A stretch of DNA of 64,000 bases, from positions 124,001 through 188,000 of the forward strand of contig NZ_ACLQ01000016.1 of assembly GCF_000174755.1 (NCBI RefSeq). The letters run 5' to 3'. Positions 28,358-36,109 of this stretch are shown piece by piece. The translations under genes and the position numbers were made by a program. This stretch comes from Capnocytophaga gingivalis ATCC 33624 (GTDB taxonomy: Bacteria > Bacteroidota > Bacteroidia > Flavobacteriales > Flavobacteriaceae). Positions within the stretch are counted from its first letter, which is position 1, and each line of letters opens with the position of its first letter. The notes below the pieces were generated by a model. It had not been told where the DNA came from and made no database searches. It saw nothing but the letters and a program-made list of their open reading frames with translations.

Positions 28358-29575
28358 ATGGATATTCGTCTAAAGAAAAAACGCTTAAAAAACAACAACC
28401 AACTTACCCTGAATATAGGAGGCTCAAAGAGTGAGAGCAACCGACTACTACTACTCAAGCAACTCTTTCCTTCCTTAGAAATAGAAAATATCTCTCCCTC
28501 GAAGGATACAGAGATGATGTCACGAGGATTGCACCTTCTGGGAGAGGAAATCAATGTAGGAGACGCCGGTACGGCTATGCGCTTCCTTACGGCTTACTAT
28601 GCCTGCTGCACTGACCGCAAGGTGGTACTGACGGGCTCGGAGCGTATGCAACAGCGTCCTATAGGTATTCTGGTGGAGGCACTACGTCAGTTAGGGGCTT
28701 CTATCGACTACCTTTCTACAGAGGGCTTCCCTCCCCTATCCATAACAGGAAAACATATAGAAGGTGGAGAGCTGACCATCAAAGCCAATGTCAGCAGCCA
28801 ATACCTCTCCGCCCTGCTCTTAGTAGGAAGCACCTTCCCCAAGGGACTCACCCTACACTTGGAGGGAGAGATCACTTCCCTACCCTACCTGAGGATGACC
28901 CTCGCCCTCTTGAACCAATTGGGGATAGAAGCAGTACTGGAGGATAATATTATCACCGTATACCACACCCCTGAGGTAGAGGCACAAACTATCGTAGTGG
29001 AGCCCGACTGGAGCTCTGCTTCATACTTCTATAGCATGATAGCTCTCAGTGAGGTAGGCTCTTCCCTATTCCTGAATCATTATAAGAAGGAAAGCCTACA
29101 GGGAGACCGTATCTTGGCAGACATCTACCAGAGCTTTGGGGTAAAGACCATCTTCTGGAGGGATAAGATACAGCTAATCAAGGAACGAGATGACTTCTCT
29201 ACTATTTTCTCCTATAACCTGATGGATTGTCCGGATATAGCCCAGACCATAGCTGTCACTTGCTTTGGCTTGGGGGTAGAGTGTTTTCTTAGTGGCTTGC
29301 ACACTCTCAATATCAAGGAAACCAACCGATTAGAAGCTCTCCGAGACGAGATTACGAAACTTGGCGGAGAGGTACACATCTCCCAAGGAGAAATATGGAT
29401 AGGAGTTCCTCGCAAGATAGCCCGCAATGTCTCCATAGCTACCTACGGAGACCATCGTATGGCTATGGCCTTTGCCCCCCTCTGCCTGAAGGTACCTCTT
29501 ACGATCGAAAAGGGAGAAGTGGTGGAAAAATCCTACCCCAACTTCTGGACTGATTTTGAGAATATCAGCGAGTAG
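28358..29575 (+). CDS. aroA: 3-phosphoshikimate 1-carboxyvinyltransferase (EPSP synthase)
   Basis: The enzyme transfers enolpyruvyl from PEP to shikimate 3-phosphate in aromatic amino acid synthesis. The 405-residue protein from the ATG at 28358 shows the inside-out barrel repeats and conserved blocks: G-S-K-S-E-S-N-R, N-V-G-D-A-G-T-A-M-R-F, Q-Q-R-P-I, S-S-Q-Y-L-S-A-L-L, K-E-T-N-R-L-E-A-L and Y-G-D-H-R-M-A-M. It is a little shorter than the usual 420-430 residues, as in other Flavobacteriia. The silent hsdS cassette begins immediately downstream. Confidence 0.95.
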   Translation: MDIRLKKKRLKNNNQLTLNIGGSKSESNRLLLLKQLFPSLEIENISPSKDTEMMSRGLHLLGEEINVGDAGTAMRFLTAYYACCTDRKVVLTGSERMQQRPIGILVEALRQLGASIDYLSTEGFPPLSITGKHIEGGELTIKANVSSQYLSALLLVGSTFPKGLTLHLEGEITSLPYLRMTLALLNQLGIEAVLEDNIITVYHTPEVEAQTIVVEPDWSSASYFYSMIALSEVGSSLFLNHYKKESLQGDRILADIYQSFGVKTIFWRDKIQLIKERDDFSTIFSYNLMDCPDIAQTIAVTCFGLGVECFLSGLHTLNIKETNRLEALRDEITKLGGEVHISQGEIWIGVPRKIARNVSIATYGDHRMAMAFAPLCLKVPLTIEKGEVVEKSYPNFWTDFENISE

Positions 29576-29585
29576 TACTCAGTCA

Positions 29586-30107
29586 TAATATGACCAAATA
29601 GCTTTCGTTTGTAGCCATAATACCCCTTATGAGAAGTTACCTGAAGGGTGGGCGTGGTGTAGGCTGGGGGATATCACGAAGACCATAGCTACAAAACCAT
29701 ATCAGATTTTGCAGTCTGAAATAGAAAAAAATGGGGATTTTCCTGTAATAAGTCAAAGTGCTAATTATATAGAAGGTTTTTCTTCTGATGAAACAAAGGT
29801 TCTAAAGGTAGAAGATTTTATCATTGTTTTTGGAGACCATACGAGAGTAGTAAAATATATAGATTTTGATTTTATTGTTGGTGCAGATGGGGTTAAAGTT
29901 ATTCTACCTAACAATAATCTATCAAAATATCTCTATTATCTCATTCTCAATGCTTCTTACAAAATTGAAAACAGAGGATATAGTAGGCATTTTCAGTTCC
30001 TACAGAAAGAATTTTTCCCTCTTCCTCCTCTTGCGGAGCAGTACCGTATCGTCCAAAAAATAGAGACTTATTTTTCTTTTTTAAATACCATAGAAAGTAA
30101 TTTGTAA
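29586..30107 (+). pseudogene. Silent hsdS cassette (alternative target-recognition domain)
   Basis: An open frame without a start codon encodes H-N-T-P-Y-E-K-L-P-E-G-W, one complete type I target-recognition domain and the conserved tail P-L-P-P-L-A-E-Q-Y-R-I-V-Q-K-I-E ending at 30107. The entry sequence repeats, inverted, the start of the second recognition domain of the expressed hsdS (29620-29660 against 31510-31550). The recognition domain itself is unrelated in sequence to the expressed one. It is therefore a storage copy that would become expressed after inversion of the DNA between the repeats, with the reading frame kept. Confidence 0.8.
29620..29660 (+). repeat. Inverted repeat of the hsdS invertible segment, left copy
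   Basis: 41 bases that match the reverse complement of 31510-31550 at 38 positions, including a perfect 19-base core ATACCCCTTATGAGAAGTT. It encodes P-Y-E-K-L-P-E-G-W. Confidence 0.85.
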
Positions 30108-30143
30108 AAACTTCGTTTATTATCATTTCTAAATTTTAAAGAA

Positions 30144-30947
30144 ATGATAAAACAATTCAAGTCTTTTCTCCTGAAAAGCAACTTAGCACCCAATACGATA
30201 GACTCGTATGTGTGGACAGTGAGGTATTTCTTAGAAAAATACCCAGTTATCAACAAGCCCAACCTGATGGCTTACAAGAATTTCCTGCTGGACAAGTACA
30301 AAGCACAAACCGTTAATCTGCGTTTGCAGGCGATTAACAAGTACTTAGACTTCGTCAAGAGAGGTTCCCTGAAGATGTCCTTTGTAAAGGTACAGCAAAA
30401 GAACTTTTTAGAGCATGTGATTAGTCATGCGGATTACCTTTTCCTAAAGGCACAGCTCAAAAAAGATGGGTATCAAGATTGGTATTTTCTCGTATGGTTT
30501 CTCACCGCTACAGGGGCGCGTGTGAGTGAACTTATCCAAATAAAAGCAGAACACCTCACTCAAGGCTATTTGGATATTTACAGCAAAGGAGGTAAGGTAC
30601 GCCGCCTATACATTCCCAAGCTCCTGCGTGAGGAAAGTAGCTTGTGGCTTAAGGAAAAGGGGATCACTTCGGGCTATATCTTTCTCAATCGTTTTGGTAA
30701 GCGTATTACCCCACGAGGTATTGCCCAGCAGCTCAAGGTCTTTGCCTATAAGTACCAGCTTAATCCTAAAGTGGTATACCCTCATTCTTTCAGACATCGG
30801 TTTGCTAAGAACTTCTTAGAGCGTTTTAATGATCTTACACTCCTTGCCGACCTTATGGGGCATGAAAGTATTGAGACCACTCGTATCTATCTCAGGCGTA
30901 CTGCCAGTGAGCAGCAAGCCATTGTAGATACTATTGTCAATTGGTAA
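30144..30947 (+). CDS. Tyrosine recombinase of the hsdS locus
   Basis: The 267-residue phage-integrase family protein has a SAM-like N-terminal domain (about 1-80) and a catalytic domain with all expected residues: R126 (T-G-A-R-V-S-E), K151, H214-x-x-R217 (H-S-F-R-H-R-F), H240 (G-H-E-S) and nucleophile Y249. It is only 36 bases after the silent hsdS cassette and inside the inverted repeats, the arrangement of Bacteroidota and streptococcal phase-variable type I systems, where such enzymes swap recognition domains. A cis role in inverting this locus is inferred. Confidence 0.9.
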   Translation: MIKQFKSFLLKSNLAPNTIDSYVWTVRYFLEKYPVINKPNLMAYKNFLLDKYKAQTVNLRLQAINKYLDFVKRGSLKMSFVKVQQKNFLEHVISHADYLFLKAQLKKDGYQDWYFLVWFLTATGARVSELIQIKAEHLTQGYLDIYSKGGKVRRLYIPKLLREESSLWLKEKGITSGYIFLNRFGKRITPRGIAQQLKVFAYKYQLNPKVVYPHSFRHRFAKNFLERFNDLTLLADLMGHESIETTRIYLRRTASEQQAIVDTIVNW

Positions 30948-30950
30948 GTC

Positions 30951-30997
30951 GTAGGGGCAAAGTTGTGCAAGCAAGTATGTGAGGCAATTTGCCCCTT
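30951..30997. repeat. Imperfect dispersed palindrome behind the recombinase
   Basis: GTAGGGGCAAAGTTGTGCAA at one end and GCAATTTGCCCCTTA at the other form a stretched member of the GTAGGGGCGAATTGCC family, between the recombinase and the convergent hsdS. Confidence 0.55.
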
Positions 30998-31011
30998 ATT
31001 GTATTTATGCT

Positions 31012-31713
31012 CTATGCTAATTCTTTTTCTATTTGGTCAAAGGAGGCAAAAAAACTTTCTATTTTTTCAACTATACGATGTTGCTCTGCAAGAGGGGGGA
31101 GAGGGAAAATAAAATTTGTTATATCTTCATTGTTAATTGAGGGTGAATTATCTCCTTTCATATGTTTATTCAGTCCCTGAACTACATAATCAGACACCAT
31201 CAGATAAAATAAATACTTAGGAAACAGAGTTTCATTAGGACTACACACATAAAAGCCTGTTGAAGCTATACAGTTTGAGTATTCTTCATCTACAAAAGCT
31301 ATATTTTTCAGATAAGGTCTAACCATAGAAAATAAGGTGTCACCAAATTTCACTTTCCTACTGGCTCTACTTGGGGCTTCAGTTACAGCTATAGTTTTTA
31401 CCTCAGTAATTTTGTTTTGTCTATTATCTATAGAAGCAATGTCTATATAATTAAATTTTTCACCTGAAGGCTTTTGAGATTTCATTGTATTCAAAATTTG
31501 ATTTCCTTGACACCACACCCACCCCTCAGGCAACTTCTCATAAGGGGTATCAGCGGCAGTTGTCTTGCCTATACGCTTAAGAAGTTCTTCCGCAGGTTCA
31601 TCGTTAGGGTCTTGCTGGGTAAGTTTGCCCGCTATGGCATAGTTGAGCACCTGATTTTTGGTCTGTTTGACAAGGGCTTTGAGTTCCTCTTGAAGTTGCT
31701 CTATAGTATCCAC
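31012..31713 (-). CDS. hsdS: HsdS specificity subunit, C-terminal half (second recognition domain)
   Basis: This frame carries the central conserved helix (T-I-E-Q-L-Q-E-E-L-K-A-L-V-K-Q), a linker ending P-Y-E-K-L-P-E-G-W, a second target-recognition domain and the terminal conserved region F-P-L-P-P-L-A-E-Q-H-R-I-V-E-K-I-E. The apparent GTG start at 31713 lies inside a conserved helix, so this is not a separate gene but the continuation of the frame ending at 31731, disrupted by a one-base shift in a T8 run. The second recognition domain is bounded by the inverted repeat shared with the silent cassette, so it is the exchangeable part. Confidence 0.85.
   Translation of the reverse strand: MDTIEQLQEELKALVKQTKNQVLNYAIAGKLTQQDPNDEPAEELLKRIGKTTAADTPYEKLPEGWVWCQGNQILNTMKSQKPSGEKFNYIDIASIDNRQNKITEVKTIAVTEAPSRASRKVKFGDTLFSMVRPYLKNIAFVDEEYSNCIASTGFYVCSPNETLFPKYLFYLMVSDYVVQGLNKHMKGDNSPSINNEDITNFIFPLPPLAEQHRIVEKIESFFASFDQIEKELA
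31510..31550 (-). repeat. Inverted repeat of the hsdS invertible segment, right copy
   Basis: Partner of 29620-29660. Inversion between the two copies would turn over about 1.9 kb that contains the recombinase gene and both recognition domains. Confidence 0.85.
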
Positions 31714-31730
31714 AATGGTGAGCAGCTGTT

Positions 31731-32399
31731 CTACTTTTTGGGCAATACGATGTTGCTCGGCAAGGGGAGGGAGAGGGAAAAAAAATTTGTTATATTTTCA
31801 TTGTTAATTGAAGGTGAATTATCACCTTTCATATACTTATTTAAACCATTAACTACATATTCTGATAGCATCAAATAGAAAAGAAACTTAGGATATAATG
31901 TTTTATTAGGGCTACAAATATAAAAGCCAGTTGAAGCTATACAATTAGAGTACTCTTCCTCTACAAAAGCAATATTTTTTAAATAAGGTCTCACCATAGA
32001 GAAAAGAGTATCTCCAAATTTAACCTTACGGCTAGCTCTACTTGGAGCCTCTGATACAGAAATAAATTTGGCGTCTATAATTCTATTATTTTTGTTATCT
32101 ATGGAAGCTATATCTATATAACCAAACATTTCTCCTATGGGTTTTTGAGTTTCCATGGGATTTAAAATTTCATATCCTCTACACCACTCCCATCCCTCTG
32201 GAAGTTCAAAGGGGACTTCGTCAATCGGTTCGTTGTTTTTTTTGTCTCGTTTGAGTTTTTTATCTTTGATAAGTTGCTCTTTCTCTGCACGAATACGCTC
32301 CAAGAGCACGGAGGCAGGCTCATCGGTGGGGTCTTGGGGAACTAACTCCCCTCGTATGGCTAGGTCTAATATGGTTTGTCGTATTTGCTTAGTGTTCAT
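31731..32399 (-). CDS. hsdS: HsdS specificity subunit, N-terminal half (first recognition domain)
   Basis: The true hsdS start is here (32399; M-N-T-K-Q-I-R-Q-T-I-L-D), overlapping the RhuM gene stop as ATGA. It encodes the N-terminal conserved helix, a linker ending F-E-L-P-E-G-W-E-W, and the first recognition domain. The frame then breaks at 31778-31785, a run of eight T on the coding strand: after T-N-F the product reads F-S-L-S-L-P instead of the expected F-P-L-P-P-L-A-E-Q. Nine T would restore a single HsdS of about 460 residues ending at 31012. As written, only a half subunit is made; dimers of half subunits can be active in some type I systems. Confidence 0.85.
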   Translation of the reverse strand: MNTKQIRQTILDLAIRGELVPQDPTDEPASVLLERIRAEKEQLIKDKKLKRDKKNNEPIDEVPFELPEGWEWCRGYEILNPMETQKPIGEMFGYIDIASIDNKNNRIIDAKFISVSEAPSRASRKVKFGDTLFSMVRPYLKNIAFVEEEYSNCIASTGFYICSPNKTLYPKFLFYLMLSEYVVNGLNKYMKGDNSPSINNENITNFFSLSLPLPSNIVLPKK

Positions 32400-33409
32400 G
32401 ATTCAAGAAATTTATCAAAATCCGATTGGAAGAGTCTGTCTTGTACGATACGATACTTTTCAAACTCCGCTAAGGCATGCGTATGAGCGATCTCGGCGGT
32501 GATTTTACCAGCGTCTTGTAAGACCTCTCGGTCGGCAAATTCTAAAAACCGGTTCAGGCGTACTTCCCAATCGCTCATGGTCATCGGGATATGCCTCAGT
32601 GCCATATCTTCTGCCATATCCAAGTAGGCAGAGACTAAGCGCTGTAACTGTGCCATTTCATCTTCGGTAAGGTAGTTCTTGGCAACGACCACATCAAAGG
32701 GATAGATCTTCCCCTTGGGGGCATCCTTCCAAGAGGTCAATCCCATGTGAGGTTTTTTGGCATTGGCACGCTCGTAAATTACCTCAGCAGCGGTATGTCC
32801 ATGAATAGCCCAATGTAGTTTGTTCTGTACGGTGGCAAAAAAGCGTTGGGTAGAGGAGGATTTAGGGTCGTAATCAATAGAGGTGGCATAAATATCGGTG
32901 ATTTTCTGATAGAACTTGCGTTCGGAGAGGCGTATTTCGCGAATACGTTGTAGTTGTTCCTCGAAATACTTCTTTCCTAGCAGGGTTCCATCGTTTTTCA
33001 GGCGCTCATCATCCATGGCAAAGCCCTTGATGGTAAATTCTTCTATAATCTGCGTTGCCCATTTGCGGAACTGCACCGCCCTTTCTGAATTGACTTTGTA
33101 GCCTACCGCAATAATCGCCGATAGGTTATAGTGCTTTGTATTATAAGTTTTCCCATCATCGGCAGTTATTAGAAATTTTCTAATAACTGAATTTTCGGCT
33201 AACTCATTGTCAGAGAATATCTTTTGTAAATGATAATTGATAGTAGGGATTTCTACACCATAGAGCAATCCCATCATTTTTTGGGAAAGCCATACATTCT
33301 CGTCGGCATAGAGGCTTTGGATATTGCTCTCTCCTGTGGCGGTAACAAAGGTCAGATACTCCGCTACGGAAGCCCTTAGCATGTCTTTAGGTTTCTTTGG
33401 ACTACTCAT
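32396..33409 (-). CDS. RhuM-family protein in a type I restriction operon
   Basis: The 337-residue protein matches the RhuM family (named from a Salmonella pathogenicity-island gene): T-G-E-S-N-I-Q-S-L-Y-A-D-E-N-V-W-L-S-Q, a T-Y-N-T-K-H-Y-N-L-S-A-I-I-A-V-G-Y-K-V block and A-V-Q-F-R-K-W-A-T. The N-terminal part resembles a winged-helix DNA-binding unit like KilA-N/Bro-type phage domains. Such genes are often found inside hsd operons, possibly as regulators or anti-restriction counterparts, but the function is unproven. It overlaps hsdM by 8 bases upstream and hsdS by 4 bases downstream, so all three are coupled. Confidence 0.85.
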   Translation of the reverse strand: MSSPKKPKDMLRASVAEYLTFVTATGESNIQSLYADENVWLSQKMMGLLYGVEIPTINYHLQKIFSDNELAENSVIRKFLITADDGKTYNTKHYNLSAIIAVGYKVNSERAVQFRKWATQIIEEFTIKGFAMDDERLKNDGTLLGKKYFEEQLQRIREIRLSERKFYQKITDIYATSIDYDPKSSSTQRFFATVQNKLHWAIHGHTAAEVIYERANAKKPHMGLTSWKDAPKGKIYPFDVVVAKNYLTEDEMAQLQRLVSAYLDMAEDMALRHIPMTMSDWEVRLNRFLEFADREVLQDAGKITAEIAHTHALAEFEKYRIVQDRLFQSDFDKFLES

Positions 33410-34820
33410 TTCCCATAATGGCTTTTAGTTGTGCAATAGCTTCAGTGATTTTGGCTGCTTTTTCCTCCATAGTGGCTATGAGTTCGCTCAAGGGGATGTC
33501 TTCGGTTTCCTCTCCTTGGCGTATCCAGCTCAGGTCAAGGCTTGTTTTGTCGCGGGCACAGATTTCCTCATAGGTGTATCGACGCCATCTGCCCTGTGGA
33601 TTTTCCTCGCTATAAGTTTCTTGGCGCTTATGGCGGTCATCACGCTGATAACACTGTACAAACTCGTCAAAGTGTTCCCGCTTGAGGGGATTGGTTTTCC
33701 CGAAGTTAGGCATATTACTACGGAGATCATAGAACCAAACCTCTTGAGTATTGCCTTTGTCCGAAAGTCCTCGCTCGAAGAAGAGCACATTGGTCTTGAC
33801 CCCTTGGGCATAGAAAATCCCCGTAGGTAGGCGCAAGATGGTATGTAGGTTGCACTTTTCCATAAGGTCTTTGCGAATGCGCTCCCCATCACCATCTACA
33901 AAGAGCACATTGTCGGGGAGCACTACGGCAGCACGTCCGCCTCTTTTAAGACTGCGGTAGATGTGCTGCAAAAAATTCAGCTGTTTGTTGGAAGTAGGAA
34001 AGGTCAGGTCGTCACGAGTAGCGCGTTCGCCTCCTTTCTTGGTGCCAAAGGGTGGATTGGTCAGTACCACATCATAACCGGTCATTTGCTTGCCTAAGGA
34101 GGAAAGCGTATCGCCAAGCTGTATAGGCCCTTTGATGTCGTGCAGCATGGCGTTCATCAGTGCCAAGCGGTGGGTTTCATGTACCAATTCGCCCCCTGAG
34201 AAAGCCTCATTGATCTGGAACTCTTGCATCTCTTGCGAAAGGGAGAAGAGGTCATCGGTTTGGTCTTTGATATATCGGTCAGCGGCAATCATAAAGCCAA
34301 AAGTACCACAAGCAGGGTCATTACAGCGTTCGCCCGCCTGTGGATGGGTAAGCTCGGTCATCACATCAATGAGCACACGAGGGGTGAAGTACTGCCCTGC
34401 TCCTGATTTCTTTTCATTGGCGTTCTTCTCCAATAGGCCTTCATATAGGTTACCCAAGCCTTCTTCTTTGGCAGAATACCAATCAAGGGCATCAATGGTC
34501 TTGATAATTTTCTCCAAGTTTTTAGGCTCTTCTATATTGGATTTAGCCCCTGCATAGATTTCCTGAATCCTCCCTCGGCACTGTTCGCCCAAGTGTTCTA
34601 ACAGCTCCTCATAGAATTTCTTGAGTGGGATACCGTCTTTGCTCACAAGAGTGTCCCAACGATAAGCCTCAGGTATTTCCCCTTCAGAATTGGTTTCCTT
34701 GGCCATTTTTAGAAAAAGGATATAGGTCAGTTCTGTTACGTATTGGTGATAGGTGATGCCGTCATCACGTAGCACATTGCACAGTGCCCATAGTTTGGCT
34801 ACAATTTCTTGGTTGTTCAT
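33402..34820 (-). CDS. hsdM: Type I restriction-modification DNA methyltransferase subunit HsdM
   Basis: The 472-residue N6-adenine methyltransferase has an N-terminal helical HsdM_N domain (about 1-115) and a catalytic domain with the SAM-binding motif D-P-A-C-G-T-F-G-F (168-176) and the catalytic N-P-P-F (255-258). With HsdS it methylates the target; with HsdR it forms the restriction complex. It is separated from hsdR by the two AT-rich inserted genes, and is followed by rhuM with an 8-base overlap. Confidence 0.96.
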   Translation of the reverse strand: MNNQEIVAKLWALCNVLRDDGITYHQYVTELTYILFLKMAKETNSEGEIPEAYRWDTLVSKDGIPLKKFYEELLEHLGEQCRGRIQEIYAGAKSNIEEPKNLEKIIKTIDALDWYSAKEEGLGNLYEGLLEKNANEKKSGAGQYFTPRVLIDVMTELTHPQAGERCNDPACGTFGFMIAADRYIKDQTDDLFSLSQEMQEFQINEAFSGGELVHETHRLALMNAMLHDIKGPIQLGDTLSSLGKQMTGYDVVLTNPPFGTKKGGERATRDDLTFPTSNKQLNFLQHIYRSLKRGGRAAVVLPDNVLFVDGDGERIRKDLMEKCNLHTILRLPTGIFYAQGVKTNVLFFERGLSDKGNTQEVWFYDLRSNMPNFGKTNPLKREHFDEFVQCYQRDDRHKRQETYSEENPQGRWRRYTYEEICARDKTSLDLSWIRQGEETEDIPLSELIATMEEKAAKITEAIAQLKAIMGNE

Positions 34821-34915
34821 AGTGTTTTTAGTTTTTCTTTTATTTTTTCTTCAAGCCTTTAGTTAGCAGTTTTTGAAAGAAAGAAGAATTGTTGATATTC
34901 ATTGTGTTATTTCTA

Positions 34916-36109
34916 TTAGATTTGTAAAATTATTCTCATTAGACTATTGTCGAATAAAAACTTATATATTTTATAAATATATTTTGATTTGATCTCTATA
35001 TTTGTAATAAATAATAAGATAAAGATTAAAATAGGGCTTGACCATAAAAGGATTTGTATAGTTAAAAGCCTGCATTTTTGTTTATTTCTTTCCTTATCTA
35101 CTTTAATAAATGAATTTTCTAATATTTGTTTATTATCAGAAAATGATTGTTTATATATTGTGATATTCCTTTCTATAAATTCCAATGCTGATTCTTGGTT
35201 GTTGATAAAGATTTGAATAAATATACAAAACATAATCATTCCTACTAATATCAAATAATTCTTCATGGAATTTATATTTTCATAATCTAATGTTGTAGAT
35301 GCAAAAACAATTGCAGTTGGTATTGCAATTAACTTAGTTTGTGAATCATTTACAACTCCCTGAATTTTTTGATAAAAATCTAATGCTTTTGTGTCAAGTT
35401 CAATTTTTAATTTATAATAAGAAAAATTTCTCAGATAATAATTATATGAGGCAGAAGCTCGATGTATAAATTCATTAAAATTTTTAATTAAGTATGAGAA
35501 TCTATTTTTTTCTTCTATCGGTAACAAATAGTCAATTAGCTCATTTATATAAATGTTTTTTCTATCGGGAGCAATATCTTCTTTCAAAATTTGAATAAAG
35601 TTATTGATATTATTTAAATCAGTATTATCTATTAAATCCAAATCCTCTGGCAAATATTTTAAATATAATAGTAAAGATTTATCTTCTCTTACAATTAGAA
35701 AATTCAAGAATTCATCTTCATTATACTTAATTTTAGAATTTTGACCTAAAATATCTATTAAATTAATTATTGTAGAGAATCTTTCGTTGAAAAAAACATT
35801 ATTAATTAAAAAATCATTTATTTCGTGTATATAAACTTCTTTTTCAGGATAATTATACTGATTCCATGTTAAAAAGGATTTTTTTGATAGATAAAACCCT
35901 TGTGATCTTAGTCTTGAGATTAAAAATTCTAAAACTATATCTTCATCAGTATTATAGTCTTCAAAAAAAGAATTTGTGATTAGCTCGTTATCACTTAACT
36001 CCCTTAAGAACTCTAAGCTATCTATTCTATAGATACAAGAAATAATATCATCTTCTATTTTTATAGACGATTTATTCTTATTTAATATCTTAACAATTTT
36101 ATCAATCAT
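34916..36109 (-). CDS. Membrane protein of unknown function, partner of the NA37-like gene
   Basis: The 397-residue protein has a long helical N-terminal part rich in Asn, Ile, Lys and Asp (about 1-235), then hydrophobic segments near residues 259-272, 286-308 and 350-372 separated by a polar helical stretch. I recognise no family. Its start overlaps the end of the NA37-like gene by 8 bases, a strong sign that the two form a unit. The DNA is far more AT-rich than hsdR and hsdM around it, which points to separate acquisition. A cytosolic sensor domain joined to C-terminal membrane helices is a common design for membrane-perturbing defence effectors; that role is inference. Confidence 0.6.
   Translation of the reverse strand: MIDKIVKILNKNKSSIKIEDDIISCIYRIDSLEFLRELSDNELITNSFFEDYNTDEDIVLEFLISRLRSQGFYLSKKSFLTWNQYNYPEKEVYIHEINDFLINNVFFNERFSTIINLIDILGQNSKIKYNEDEFLNFLIVREDKSLLLYLKYLPEDLDLIDNTDLNNINNFIQILKEDIAPDRKNIYINELIDYLLPIEEKNRFSYLIKNFNEFIHRASASYNYYLRNFSYYKLKIELDTKALDFYQKIQGVVNDSQTKLIAIPTAIVFASTTLDYENINSMKNYLILVGMIMFCIFIQIFINNQESALEFIERNITIYKQSFSDNKQILENSFIKVDKERNKQKCRLLTIQILLWSSPILIFILLFITNIEIKSKYIYKIYKFLFDNSLMRIILQI

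Noticed and set aside
31713-31715. GTG at 31713 as start of a separate small hsdS
   Set aside because: It sits in the central conserved helix, and the preceding frame joins smoothly if one T is added to the T8 run.
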